A DNA stretch of 64,000 nucleotides. Origin: Arthrobacter sp. AFG20. Its GTDB lineage: Bacteria; Actinomycetota; Actinomycetes; Actinomycetales; Micrococcaceae. The stretch covers positions 169,910-233,909 of the forward strand of contig NZ_PJMC01000006.1 in assembly GCF_002892795.1 (NCBI RefSeq). The letters run 5' to 3'. A program made the translations under genes and the position numbers. Shown piece by piece: positions 1-8,253 of the stretch. The notes under the pieces are model-generated. The model worked only from the letters and a program-made list of their open reading frames with translations. It did not search any database and was not told where the DNA came from. Position 1 is the stretch's first letter. Each line of letters opens with the position of its first letter.

Positions 1-1122
1 GTGGTCCACGATCACGTGCGCCGGGGTGTTCAGTGCGCGGTTGGCGGCGGAGTCCCAGGACTGCAGGCTGCGGGCGAGGTCGTTGTAGTTCTGCGACTCG
101 TTGGCGAAGCGGCAGCCGTGCCGGTTCACCATGATGGATCCCGGGCCCTGCCGTTCGAACCGGAGCAGGGTGCCCACCGGCTGGCCGTCACGGGTGTCGC
201 CGGTGACGGACATCGGCGCCCACCAGGCCTCCCGCGTGCCGCGGGTCTGGCCGCCGATGCGCTGCGACATGCGCAGCCCGTCGCCGGTGTTCGAGGGCGG
301 GGAGCACATCGTGTAGAGCCGGGACGCGAGCATGGAGTCGGCCAGGGCCTTGTCCCATTCGAAGCCGCCGGTCGCGAGCACCACGCCGTCGCGGGCATGG
401 AACCTTTCGCCTGTTTCGAGTTCGACGCCAGTCACCCGGCCTGCGTCGCTGAGCAGGCGGTGCCCGCGCGCCCAGGTGGCCAGCGTGGCGTTGTCGCGGA
501 CCAGGCTGGCGAGCAACATGGAAACGAGGGCCTGTCCCTTGGCCACGAGGCCGTCGTCCTGTCGGCGAGCCAGGTCGTCCCACGGGAACTTGGTGAAGGC
601 GCCCCACTCCTCGTATTCCTGCATGGTGAACGGCGCACGTCCGTCACTGCGAACATGCTTCCGGAGGCCGCCCAGCGCTTCGGTGCTGTTGAACAGCTCG
701 GGTTCCACGGTGCGGCCGCCTGTCACGGCGCCGGGGAGATCCTGCCGGTAATCGGGAAAGTTGTCGAGGAAGATGAAGCGGACGCCGCACTGCTCCTCGA
801 CGAAGCGGAGCATCTGGTCGCCATAGTTCAGCGCCGCGTCCAGCAGTTCCTCCCGGCCCCGGCCGCGGGCCACGGCGCGGACATACTGCGCGGCCGCAGC
901 CTTGGAATCGGTGATTCCGGCCTTCCGTGCGTGGTGGTTATCCGCCACCCAGAGCATGCCGCCGGACACGGCGGAGGTACCGCCCAGGAGGTCACTCTTT
1001 TCGAGGACGACGACGGACTTGCCGGCCCGGGCGGCGGTGGCCGCCGCGGTGAGTGCTCCCGCACCGGAACCGACGACGACGACGTCGTAAGTGTCCGCGG
1101 AGGTGCCGTTGACGAATTTCAT
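1..1122 (-). CDS. FAD-dependent dehydrogenase, 3-ketosteroid dehydrogenase/fumarate reductase type (3' end outside window)
   Basis: Partial leftward gene: the ATG is at 1122-1120 and the frame stays open for 374 codons to the window edge. Residues 1-35 form a Rossmann dinucleotide fold (YDVVVVGSGAGAL, then an acidic end VVVLEKS), followed by GGTSAVSGG. This is the FAD_binding_2 signature of 3-ketosteroid dehydrogenases and fumarate-reductase-like flavoproteins. Family members are about 550-580 aa, so roughly a third is missing. It follows the SDR gene by 72 nt in the same direction and probably shares its transcript. The family oxidises or reduces C-C bonds next to a ring ketone; the substrate here is not deducible. 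It is a homologue of the flavoprotein at 2982-4718 but clearly diverged from it. The opposite strand is also open here but looks like a codon-bias shadow. Confidence 0.88.
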   Translation of the reverse strand, partial: MKFVNGTSADTYDVVVVGSGAGALTAAATAARAGKSVVVLEKSDLLGGTSAVSGGMLWVADNHHARKAGITDSKAAAAQYVRAVARGRGREELLDAALNYGDQMLRFVEEQCGVRFIFLDNFPDYRQDLPGAVTGGRTVEPELFNSTEALGGLRKHVRSDGRAPFTMQEYEEWGAFTKFPWDDLARRQDDGLVAKGQALVSMLLASLVRDNATLATWARGHRLLSDAGRVTGVELETGERFHARDGVVLATGGFEWDKALADSMLASRLYTMCSPPSNTGDGLRMSQRIGGQTRGTREAWWAPMSVTGDTRDGQPVGTLLRFERQGPGSIMVNRHGCRFANESQNYNDLARSLQSWDSAANRALNTPAHVIVDH

Positions 1123-1194
1123 GGGGTGTTGCCTTTCAAAAGGAAGATGATGGGTGCTGCTGCAGTTATGGTGATGCTTAGTGGGGGGGCCGCG

Positions 1195-1956
1195 TCAGAC
1201 GGCCGTGTAGCCGCCGTCGATGACGAGCTCTGAACCTGTGGTGAAGCGCGACTCGTCCGAGGCCAGGTAGAGCACGCCGTACGCGATCTCATCCGGTTCG
1301 CCCTGGCGGGGCAACGGGTTGGAGCCCACGAGCTGCTTGTAGTAGGCCTCGGGACCGATGTCCGACTGCTCGGCGGAGCGGCGGCTCATCCTGGTGTTCA
1401 TGGACCCGGGATGAATGGAGTTCACGCGGATGCCGTAGCCGCCATAGGCCGCGGCGTCCGACTTGCTCAGGAGCCGCACGGCCCCCTTGGTGGCGTGGTA
1501 CAGCGGAACGTTCCGGCCACCGGTGAGGCCGTGGATGGAGGAGAAGTTGACGATGCTGCCGGTGCCTTGTTCGATCATGCCGGGGACCACGTGCTTGGTC
1601 ATCAGCCAGACGCCCTTGACGTTGACGTTGAAGATCGTGTCGAAGTCGGCCGTCGAAGCAGTGTGGGAGGCTCCTGCCGGGCCGATGATGCCGGCGGCGT
1701 TGACCAGGATGTCAGGGGTGCCCAGTTCGTCGCGGACCCGGCCGATAGCTTCGGTAACGCTGGCCTCGCTGGTGACGTCGACGTCGTAGTCTGTGATGTT
1801 TGCGTGGGCCGCGGCGGCGGGTATGCCGGCAACGTCCAGGCTGGCAACCTTCGCGCCGTGTTCGGCAAGGAGGGCGGCAGTGGCGCTGCCCAGGTCTCCG
1901 CGGCCGCCGGTGACAATGGCGGTCTTTCCGGCCACGCGCTTCTGGATGGGATTCAT
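1195..1956 (-). CDS. SDR family NAD-dependent oxidoreductase
   Basis: Classical short-chain dehydrogenase of 253 aa. The ATG at 1956 is chosen because AGGAG lies just upstream; a 26-residue longer frame has no such site and no homology-like content. Residues visible: nucleotide-binding TGGRGDLG (16-23), Asp41 at the end of beta-2 (suggesting NAD rather than NADP), NAAG (86-89), catalytic Ser140, Tyr153 and Lys157 (YHATK), and a C-terminal family ending IDGGY. One oddity: the second Gly of the TGxxxGxG motif is Asp21. It lies downstream of the leftward iclR and upstream of a FAD dehydrogenase, so it probably interconverts a secondary alcohol and ketone of the same unknown catabolic substrate. 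Confidence 0.9.
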   Translation of the reverse strand: MNPIQKRVAGKTAIVTGGRGDLGSATAALLAEHGAKVASLDVAGIPAAAAHANITDYDVDVTSEASVTEAIGRVRDELGTPDILVNAAGIIGPAGASHTASTADFDTIFNVNVKGVWLMTKHVVPGMIEQGTGSIVNFSSIHGLTGGRNVPLYHATKGAVRLLSKSDAAAYGGYGIRVNSIHPGSMNTRMSRRSAEQSDIGPEAYYKQLVGSNPLPRQGEPDEIAYGVLYLASDESRFTTGSELVIDGGYTAV

Positions 1957-2038
1957 GTGGTGCTCCTCGTGGTCCTGCAGCCTCGTCGCTGCTTTCCAGC
2001 CAGCGTGGCAGGGGACCTGTGAGCGGAACCACACGATT

Positions 2039-2050
2039 ACCGATGAACGG
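2039..2050. promoter_or_regulatory. Candidate IclR operator, copy 1 (ACCGATGAACGG)
   Basis: Near-palindromic CCG-ATGAA-CGG core between the leftward iclR stop (2063) and the SDR start (1956). The same 12 bases recur at 5517-5528, just before the P450 operon. IclR proteins bind short palindromes, so this is a plausible operator of the SDR/FAD operon. The assignment to IclR is inference. Confidence 0.4.
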
Positions 2051-2062
2051 CAAAGACGGCTT

Positions 2063-2848
2063 TCAGTGGCTTTGCCGGAGCGTCCCCTTCAGTTCGCCCC
2101 GCCAGCCCAGGGCGCGGGAGATCCCGCGCGCGGCGGCCATCAGGACGGGCACCCGGGCAGACGCGTTCTCCTCGTTGCGCGGCACCACCACGCTGAGCGC
2201 GGCACGGACGGTGTTGTCCGGGCCGAACACCGGTACGGCGATGCCGCTGGATTCCGGCACGATCACCCCGGGCATGGCGGCGAAGCCGCGCTGCCGGATC
2301 TCGGCCAGGTGGCGCCGGAGCGCGGCCGGCTCGGTCAGTGTCGTCTCGGTGAACTTCGTCAGTGGCCGGGCCAGAAATGAGTCCTGGTACGCAGCGGGGG
2401 AGTGTGCCAGCAGCACCAGTCCCGAGGACGTGGCGTGGACCGGCAGCCTGCCGGCGATCTTGGTGATGTCCACGATGGTCCTGTCCGAGCCGAGCCGCTC
2501 GATGTACAGCACCTCGTCGGAGTCGAGGATGCCCAGCGTGGTGGAGTGCTGCACTACGGCCTGGACGTCCTCCATGAAGGGCAGGGCAGCCTCGCGCAGG
2601 CCCAGCATCTTGGAGCCCCGGGAAGCCAGTTCCCACATCCGCGTGCCGATGTGGATGTCCCCGCCGGGCTCGCGTTCCAGCAGCCGCTCGAGCAACAGGT
2701 CGTTGACCAGCCGGTAGGTGGTCGTCACCGGCAGGCCGGTGCGGCGCCCGAGCTCGGCAACGCTCATGGCGGGGTGCCGGTCATCGAAGGCGCTCACGAT
2801 CTTGACGAAGCGGCCGATGATCGACTCGCCGGATGCGGAGTTGGCCAC
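2063..2848 (-). CDS. IclR family transcriptional regulator (paralogue 1)
   Basis: 261-aa IclR regulator: N-terminal winged helix-turn-helix (about residues 8-70, MSVAELGRRTGLPVTTTYRL) and C-terminal effector-binding domain (about 85-250) with the family's SSGLVLLA and GIAVPVFG segments. The GTG at 2848 is chosen because AGGAGG precedes it by 4-5 nt. The open frame extends 157 codons further upstream but there runs antisense to the flavoprotein gene. It is divergent from the FAD gene at 2982 and heads the leftward SDR/FAD unit. It has the same length as the IclR protein at 4739-5524 and long identical stretches (LALPFMEDVQA-like, HLAEIRQRG, GIAVPVFGP), so the two are paralogues. The ligand is unknown, probably an intermediate of the pathway encoded around it. 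Confidence 0.92.
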   Translation of the reverse strand: MANSASGESIIGRFVKIVSAFDDRHPAMSVAELGRRTGLPVTTTYRLVNDLLLERLLEREPGGDIHIGTRMWELASRGSKMLGLREAALPFMEDVQAVVQHSTTLGILDSDEVLYIERLGSDRTIVDITKIAGRLPVHATSSGLVLLAHSPAAYQDSFLARPLTKFTETTLTEPAALRRHLAEIRQRGFAAMPGVIVPESSGIAVPVFGPDNTVRAALSVVVPRNEENASARVPVLMAAARGISRALGWRGELKGTLRQSH

Positions 2849-2887
2849 GGTACCTCCTGTCGATTCCCGCTCAATGGTAATCCTCCT

Positions 2888-2909
2888 CCCGGGCGTGCGT
2901 GCGCCCGGG
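2888..2909. promoter_or_regulatory. Inverted repeat in divergent iclR/FAD intergenic region
   Basis: Perfect 8-bp inverted repeat CCCGGGCG-N6-CGCCCGGG in the 133-nt region between the divergent iclR start (2848) and the flavoprotein start (2982). It could be an operator or a hairpin in the leftward iclR leader. No clear -10/-35 pair was identified in this gap. The ribosome sites at both ends are clear (AGGAGG for iclR, GGAGCAGG for the flavoprotein). Confidence 0.35.
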
Positions 2910-2981
2910 TCTACTGGGGGTTTGTCAGTCAACGCCTGCCGCCGCAAAGGAGTGGCCTGCAGGCAGAACGGAGCAGGAACC

Positions 2982-4718
2982 ATGACAGAAACTGCAACTA
3001 CGGCGGTCTGTGACGTCCTCGTCATTGGATCGGGTGTGGCCGGGATGGCCGCGGCACTGAAGGCCGCTTCGCAGGGATTGAGCGTGATCGTCGCGGAAAA
3101 GGAACAGTACTTCGGCGGGACCACCGCCATTTCCGCGGGCTGGGCCTGGGTCCCCGGCAACGAGCACGGCGTTGCGCAGGGCGATACCCGCGAGGACGCC
3201 GAGACATATCTGAAGAACCTGGCACCGGAGACGTTCAACGAAGCGGGAGTCCGGAACTTCCTGGACACCGTTCCCGAGGCCATCTCCTTTTTCGAAAACG
3301 AAACCGATGTGAAGTTCACCTACCCGGAGAAAGCCCCGGACTACCAGATGGACCTGCCCGGGGCGAGGCTGTCCGGCCGGGCCATCCTGCCGCAGGACGT
3401 GGACGCGCGGGTGCTCGGGGACAAGCGGCTCCTGATGCAGCCGTACATGAGCTCCTATACAGTCTTCGGCTACATGCCGCAGGTGGGGCCGGACATCAAC
3501 GAGTTCTTCCACGTGAACCAGTCGGTCAGGTCCTTCATCTACGTCGCCAAGAAACTGCTGCGCACCTGGGCCGATGCGGCCCGCTACAAACGTCCGGTCC
3601 TGCGCTCCAACGGCAACGCCCTGATGACCCGCATGGTCAAGAGTGCGGACGACCTGGGCGTCCGGCTGTGGAAGGGCTCACCGGCACTGTCCCTCACCAG
3701 GGACGACGCCGGATCCGTCACCGGCGCGGTTATCGGGGGAGAGCACGCCGTCACCGTCACAGCACGCGCCGGCGTCATCCTCGCCGCCGGCGGATTCTCC
3801 GGGAACAGGGAACTGCGGCGGCGCTATTTCCCGCATGACGCCGGCGGCGACGACCACTTCACCCCCACGGTGGGCCACGGCGGGGACGCCGCCACCCTGG
3901 CGATGGGCGCCGGCGGCTACATCGACGATTCCGTGTTCAGTGTCGGCTCCTGGGCTCCGGTGACCGTGTTCAGGTACCTCAGCGGCGAACAGCGGCTCTT
4001 TCCGCATCTGCGGGCCATCGGCCTGCCCGGGCTGATCGCCGTCGACCGCCACGGCAGGCGCTTCGGCAATGAGGCCCTGAGCTACCACGACTTCGGCGGG
4101 GCCATGATCGAGCACAACAAGGACGAGGACAGGACCTTCGGCTACGTGATCGGCGACGCGAAGACGATGCATAAATACGGCATCGGCTATGCCAAGCCCT
4201 GGCCGATGCCGCGTGGCTACTTCTACCGGACCGGCTACCTGGTCAAGGGGAACACCCTTGCTGAGCTGGCCGGCAAGCTCGGCATCGATGCCGCGGGCCT
4301 TGAAGCCACCGTCGGTGAATTCAACCCGGCGGCTGAGCGCGGCGAGGACCCCGCCTTCGGCCGCGGCTCCACCCAGTACAACCACTTCCGGGGCGACCTC
4401 GAGCACAGGCCGAACCCGAACCTCGCGCCTGTGGGCAAGGGCCCGTACTACGCGGCGAAGATCCAAATGGGCGATCTGGGCACCTTCGCCGGCCTCGGCG
4501 TCAACGAACACTCCGAAGTGGTCACGGCTGAGGGATCGGTGGTTCCAGGGCTCCTGGCCGTGGGCGCCGCTGCGGTGAGCGTCTTCGGCGGCGGTTACCC
4601 GGGCTACGGCTCCCATATCGGCCCGGCTTTGGTGTTCGGTTACCGTGCCGGCCGGGACGTCACCAGGCTTGCCGGGGAGCGGAACGCGTCGCGGCCGGCC
4701 AACGTGGCGGGCCGCTAG
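2982..4718 (+). CDS. FAD-dependent oxidoreductase, 3-ketosteroid Delta-dehydrogenase-like
   Basis: Complete 578-aa flavoprotein of the FAD_binding_2 superfamily. The ATG at 2982 is preceded by GGAGCAGGAACC. Residues 11-40 hold the ADP-binding fold (DVLVIGSGVAGMAAA, VIVAEKE), followed by GGTTAISAG as in KstD enzymes. A second FAD motif (ILAAGGF) is near residue 270, and the C-terminal FAD-contacting GGGYPGYGSHIG is near 535. Length and motifs fit 3-oxosteroid 1- or 4-dehydrogenases, but many relatives act on non-steroid cyclic ketones, so the substrate stays open. It is the first gene of the rightward unit, 20 nt before the second iclR and upstream of the P450 system. It resembles the truncated flavoprotein at the left edge. 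Confidence 0.9.
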   Translation: MTETATTAVCDVLVIGSGVAGMAAALKAASQGLSVIVAEKEQYFGGTTAISAGWAWVPGNEHGVAQGDTREDAETYLKNLAPETFNEAGVRNFLDTVPEAISFFENETDVKFTYPEKAPDYQMDLPGARLSGRAILPQDVDARVLGDKRLLMQPYMSSYTVFGYMPQVGPDINEFFHVNQSVRSFIYVAKKLLRTWADAARYKRPVLRSNGNALMTRMVKSADDLGVRLWKGSPALSLTRDDAGSVTGAVIGGEHAVTVTARAGVILAAGGFSGNRELRRRYFPHDAGGDDHFTPTVGHGGDAATLAMGAGGYIDDSVFSVGSWAPVTVFRYLSGEQRLFPHLRAIGLPGLIAVDRHGRRFGNEALSYHDFGGAMIEHNKDEDRTFGYVIGDAKTMHKYGIGYAKPWPMPRGYFYRTGYLVKGNTLAELAGKLGIDAAGLEATVGEFNPAAERGEDPAFGRGSTQYNHFRGDLEHRPNPNLAPVGKGPYYAAKIQMGDLGTFAGLGVNEHSEVVTAEGSVVPGLLAVGAAAVSVFGGGYPGYGSHIGPALVFGYRAGRDVTRLAGERNASRPANVAGR

Positions 4719-4738
4719 GCGCCGGGCCGGAGACCGCC

Positions 4739-5524
4739 ATGGCCAACTCTTCTTCGGGGGAATCGGTGATCAGCCGCGTGGTGCGGCTCATGAGCGCCTT
4801 CGACCGGGACCTGCCGGCCATGACGCTCTCCGGCCTCGCCCGCCGCGCAGGCCTGCCGCTGACCACCGCGCACCGGCTCGTCGATGACCTGGTCCTCCAC
4901 GGCCTCATTGAGCGGCTGCCGGACGGGAACCTGTGCTCCGGGATGCGCATGTGGGAGCTCGCTGCCCGGGGCTCCCGTGCACTGAACCTCCGTGAGCTGG
5001 CGCTGCCCTTCATGGAGGACGTCCAGGCAGCCGTCCACCAGCACACCACCCTCGCCGTGCTGGACCACGGCACCGTGCTATACGTGGAGCGCCTCTCCTC
5101 GCCGCACTCCAGCCTGGATGCCGCCCACATTGCGCAGCGGATGCCCATCCACGCAGCCTCGTCCGGCCTGGTACTGCTGGCATTCTCGCCGCCCGCAGTC
5201 CAGGCCGGGGTGCTCGCAAAGCGCCTGAAGGCCGTGACCTCCGAAACCATCACCGATCCTGCCCTCATCCGCAAGCACCTGGCCGAGATCAGGCAGCGCG
5301 GCTACGTGGCCCTGCCAGGCATTGGCGTCACCGAGTGGACGGGCATCGCAGTGCCCGTCTTCGGGCCCGGCAACACGATAGCTGCGGCGCTCAACGTCAT
5401 CGTGCCGAGGCGGGAAGCGGCTGTTCCGCTGATCCTCCCCGCCCTGCTGACCGCTGCGCACGGGATCTCCCGCGCGCTGAAATCCGCCCAGTCGGAAGGG
5501 CAGGCGGACTTTCGCAACCGATGA
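4739..5524 (+). CDS. IclR family transcriptional regulator (paralogue 2)
   Basis: 261-aa IclR regulator with an N-terminal winged helix-turn-helix (about 8-70; LSGLARRAGLPLTTAHRLV) and a C-terminal ligand-binding domain (about 85-250; SSGLVLLAF, GIAVPVFGPG). The ATG at 4739 has GGAG upstream. It lies 20 nt after the flavoprotein gene, in the same direction. Length, architecture and long shared segments make it a paralogue of the product of 2063-2848. The two regulators bracket the central flavoprotein and may cross-regulate both units. Its last codons overlap the second copy of the 12-bp motif (5517-5528), which fits autoregulation or control of the P450 operon. Confidence 0.92.
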   Translation: MANSSSGESVISRVVRLMSAFDRDLPAMTLSGLARRAGLPLTTAHRLVDDLVLHGLIERLPDGNLCSGMRMWELAARGSRALNLRELALPFMEDVQAAVHQHTTLAVLDHGTVLYVERLSSPHSSLDAAHIAQRMPIHAASSGLVLLAFSPPAVQAGVLAKRLKAVTSETITDPALIRKHLAEIRQRGYVALPGIGVTEWTGIAVPVFGPGNTIAAALNVIVPRREAAVPLILPALLTAAHGISRALKSAQSEGQADFRNR

Positions 5525-5528
5525 ACGG
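5517..5528. promoter_or_regulatory. Candidate IclR operator, copy 2 (ACCGATGAACGG)
   Basis: Exact repeat of the 12 bases at 2039-2050. Here they overlap the stop codon of the second iclR and lie about 95 nt before the P450 start. Being part of coding sequence, the match could be fortuitous, but each copy sits immediately in front of a catabolic operon. Confidence 0.4.
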
Positions 5529-5621
5529 AAGACCTGTGGGGGCGGCCACGGCGCATCCCGCAAGGTGGAGTGAGAGGCGGATCACACCGGATTACGCCGA
5601 AGCCAACCGGAAAGAAGGACG

Positions 5622-6935
5622 ATGATGTCTTGCCCGATGACAGCAACACCCCCGGTCTCCACGCACGTCAGCACCGGCGGAAGCGCAGGCGAAGGCACCG
5701 CACTGCCTCCCTACTCGCATGAACTGGACTGGCCCGAGGGCATGGCGCCCTTCAAGGTGGTGGACGACGGGACCCAGGGTGATCCCTACCGCCACTACCA
5801 GTGGATGCGCGAGAACGCGCCGGTGCTCCGCGCGCATTCACCCGTATCTGATGTCTGGTTCATCTCCCGGTACGACGACGTCCGCCGGGCCATGCGGGCA
5901 CCGAAAGTCTTCTCCTCGCAGGTAGTGGACCCGGTCCCGCTGACCTTTCTGACGCTGTTCGACGCCCCCAACCACACCCGTCTCCGTCAGGTGGTGGCGC
6001 AGGCCTTCATCCCCAAGGCCATCGCCCGCTTCGAGGACCGGGTGCGGGAGAATGCCGAAAAGTATCTGGCACCGATGCTCGCCGCGGGCGGCGGGGACGC
6101 CGTGGACGACTACGCCATCCCGCTCAGCATGTCCACCATCAGCGCGCTGCTCGACGTTCCGGCCGAGGACTTCGAGAAGATGAAATTCTGGTCCGACGAG
6201 ACCTTCAGCTACTTCGGCCGGCTCGCCCGCAATGCCCAGGGCACAGGAACCGACGAGCAGAGCACCCTCGAGTTTTTCGCCTACCTGAAAGACACCATGG
6301 AGCGCCTGTACCGCGAGGAGAGCGACAGCGTCGGCGGACACATTGCACGGATGTGGAAGGAAGGCCTGCTCAGCGAGAAGGAAGCCAAGGAACTCTGCGC
6401 CTTTGTCTTCGTCGCAGGCCATGACACCACCACCATCCTGCTGGCCAACGCGTTCCGGATCTTCAGCGAACAGCCGGACCTGCTGGAACGGATCCGCCTG
6501 AATCCGGACGATGCGGACCTCTTCGTTGAGGAACTGGCCCGCTACCGCGGCACCGTCCAGCGGGCCAGCCGGATCACCACGGAGCAGGTGGAGGTTGCCG
6601 GCGTGACGATTCCCGCCGGCGCCATCGTCCGCCTGCTGCCCGCCGCAGCCAACCGGGACAGCAGCAAGTATTCCGACGGCGAGCGCTTCGACATTGACCG
6701 CAACACCGACGGCCACCTGGGCTTCGGGCACGGCGTCCACAGCTGCCTCGGCGCGCCCCTTGCCAGGCTTGAGGTCCAGGTCACGGTGAAGCTCCTGGCG
6801 GAGAAGCTCGCGTCGCTCACGCTGGACCCGGACAAACCCATCGAATATGTGCGCGGCAACAACCTGACGAACTCGGGCCCGGAGCATCTCCACGTGCTGC
6901 TGCAGCAGGTCAGCGCAGGGCAGACCAATGCATAG
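5622..6935 (+). CDS. Cytochrome P450 monooxygenase, bacterial class I
   Basis: 437-aa soluble P450 that would hydroxylate an organic substrate with O2 and two electrons delivered by the adjacent ferredoxin. Visible motifs: C-helix PNHTRLR (about 110), I-helix AGHDTT oxygen-activation motif (about 266-271), and the heme-binding loop FGHGVHSCLG with proximal ligand Cys375. There is no membrane anchor, as usual for bacterial enzymes. Start at ATG 5622 or the adjacent ATG 5625, behind AGAAGGA. The stop overlaps the reductase gene by 8 nt. The substrate is unknown; the neighbouring dehydrogenases suggest that it or a later enzyme converts a ring hydroxyl or ketone. Confidence 0.95.
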   Translation: MMSCPMTATPPVSTHVSTGGSAGEGTALPPYSHELDWPEGMAPFKVVDDGTQGDPYRHYQWMRENAPVLRAHSPVSDVWFISRYDDVRRAMRAPKVFSSQVVDPVPLTFLTLFDAPNHTRLRQVVAQAFIPKAIARFEDRVRENAEKYLAPMLAAGGGDAVDDYAIPLSMSTISALLDVPAEDFEKMKFWSDETFSYFGRLARNAQGTGTDEQSTLEFFAYLKDTMERLYREESDSVGGHIARMWKEGLLSEKEAKELCAFVFVAGHDTTTILLANAFRIFSEQPDLLERIRLNPDDADLFVEELARYRGTVQRASRITTEQVEVAGVTIPAGAIVRLLPAAANRDSSKYSDGERFDIDRNTDGHLGFGHGVHSCLGAPLARLEVQVTVKLLAEKLASLTLDPDKPIEYVRGNNLTNSGPEHLHVLLQQVSAGQTNA

Positions 6936-8244
6936 CGGGACAGGCACCGCTGCACCGGTATCGGCCCAGGACCCGGTGATGATTCAGGACCCGGTGGTCA
7001 TCGTCGGCTCGGGACACTCCGGCGTCGCTGTCGCCGCAGGGCTCCGCACCCGCGGCTGGGAAGGCGGCATTCTGCTCGTCGACGCGGAGAACGAACTGCC
7101 CTATGAGCGGCCGCCGCTGTCCAAGGAACTCCTGAAGGACGGCGCCCCGGATGAGTCAGCCGTGCTCCGCAAGGAGAAGTTCTATGCGGACAAGGGCATC
7201 GGCCGGCTCGCCGGGGTCACCGTGGAATCCATCGACAGGAACGGGCGGACAGTGCTGCTGTCCGACGGGACGCGGCAGGCCTACCACCGGCTGGTTATCG
7301 CCACAGGCTCACGGGCGCGGCCCCTCACCGTGCCAGGTGCCGGTCTTGTGGGAGTCAGATCCCTGCGGACCCGGGGCGACGCCCTCGAACTCAAGCGGCT
7401 GCTGGTTCCGGGAGCCCGCGTGGCCATCATCGGTGCCGGGTACATCGGACTGGAAGTGGCCGCAGCTGCGGCCGCGAAGGGCTGCGAGGTCACAGTGCTC
7501 GAATTCCAGGACCGCGTGATGAGCCGGGTAACGTCGGCCCCCGTCTCGCGCCACTTCGAGCAGCTTCACGAGCGGCACGGGGTGCGGTTTGTCTTCGGCG
7601 CCGCGGTAACGTCGATCGACGGCAGACAACGGGCCGAACGCGTGACCGTCGCCGACGGCACCGTCTTTCCTGCCGACGTCGTACTCGCCGGCATCGGCGT
7701 CCTGCCCAACCAGGAGCTGGCTCAGGATGCCGGCATCGACTGCCGGGACGGCATCCTCGTGGACGGGGACGGCCGGACTTCCGATCCCGCGGTCTACGCC
7801 AGCGGGGACGTCACGCGCTTCATTAGTCCCACCGACGGCGTCAGCCGGCGGCTCGAGTGCATCCAGAACGCGCTGGCACAGGCGGACCGGGTCGCCGCGC
7901 ACATCACCGGCCAGGCGGCCGGTGAACCGGAAATCCCCTGGTTTTGGACCGTCCAGCACGGTGTCCGGCTGCAGACAGCGGGCGTCCGCCAACCGGAGGA
8001 CCAGGTGATAGTCCGCGGCGAACCCTCCTGCGGCAAATTCTCCGTGGTCTACCTCCGCGACGGGCGTCTCGCCGCCGTCGACACCATCGCCAACCTGGCC
8101 GACTTCCGCACGGCCAAACGGCTGATCGCCCAGGGAGCCCGGATCGACCCGGTGCTGGCCGCGGACCCCGGCAGTCCCCTCGCCGAAGCCATTTCCGGCA
8201 CACCCAACCACTCCGACGCTGACCTTGCAGCAGCACGATCCTAA
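6928..8244 (+). CDS. FAD-dependent NAD(P)H-ferredoxin reductase of the P450 system
   Basis: 438-aa pyridine nucleotide-disulfide-type reductase of the putidaredoxin/rhodocoxin reductase family. The N-terminal FAD-binding motif VVIVGSGHSG is near residues 15-25, the NAD(P)H-binding motif VAIIGAGYIGLE near 165-177, and the FAD-contacting YASGDV near 290. A C-terminal reductase domain follows. The ATG at 6928 overlaps the P450 by 8 nt; an internal ATG (MIQDPVVI) about 17 codons in is an alternative start. It would pass electrons from NADH or NADPH to the 2Fe-2S ferredoxin encoded 9 nt downstream, completing a three-component monooxygenase. Confidence 0.93.
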   Translation: MHSGTGTAAPVSAQDPVMIQDPVVIVGSGHSGVAVAAGLRTRGWEGGILLVDAENELPYERPPLSKELLKDGAPDESAVLRKEKFYADKGIGRLAGVTVESIDRNGRTVLLSDGTRQAYHRLVIATGSRARPLTVPGAGLVGVRSLRTRGDALELKRLLVPGARVAIIGAGYIGLEVAAAAAAKGCEVTVLEFQDRVMSRVTSAPVSRHFEQLHERHGVRFVFGAAVTSIDGRQRAERVTVADGTVFPADVVLAGIGVLPNQELAQDAGIDCRDGILVDGDGRTSDPAVYASGDVTRFISPTDGVSRRLECIQNALAQADRVAAHITGQAAGEPEIPWFWTVQHGVRLQTAGVRQPEDQVIVRGEPSCGKFSVVYLRDGRLAAVDTIANLADFRTAKRLIAQGARIDPVLAADPGSPLAEAISGTPNHSDADLAAARS

Positions 8245-8253
8245 GGAAACGAC

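Noticed and set aside
1..1233. Rightward 410-codon frame at the left edge
   Set aside because: It is antisense to the flavoprotein gene, has no ribosome site or recognisable domain, and its composition (Gly/His/Arg-rich) is that of a codon-bias shadow. The leftward strand has clear FAD-binding motifs.
2718..2981. 88-codon upstream extension of the rightward flavoprotein frame
   Set aside because: It is antisense to the first iclR gene; the ATG at 2982 has a good ribosome site and begins the conserved protein.
2849..3319. 157-codon upstream extension of the leftward iclR frame
   Set aside because: It runs antisense through the divergent flavoprotein gene, and a strong AGGAGG site marks the GTG at 2848.
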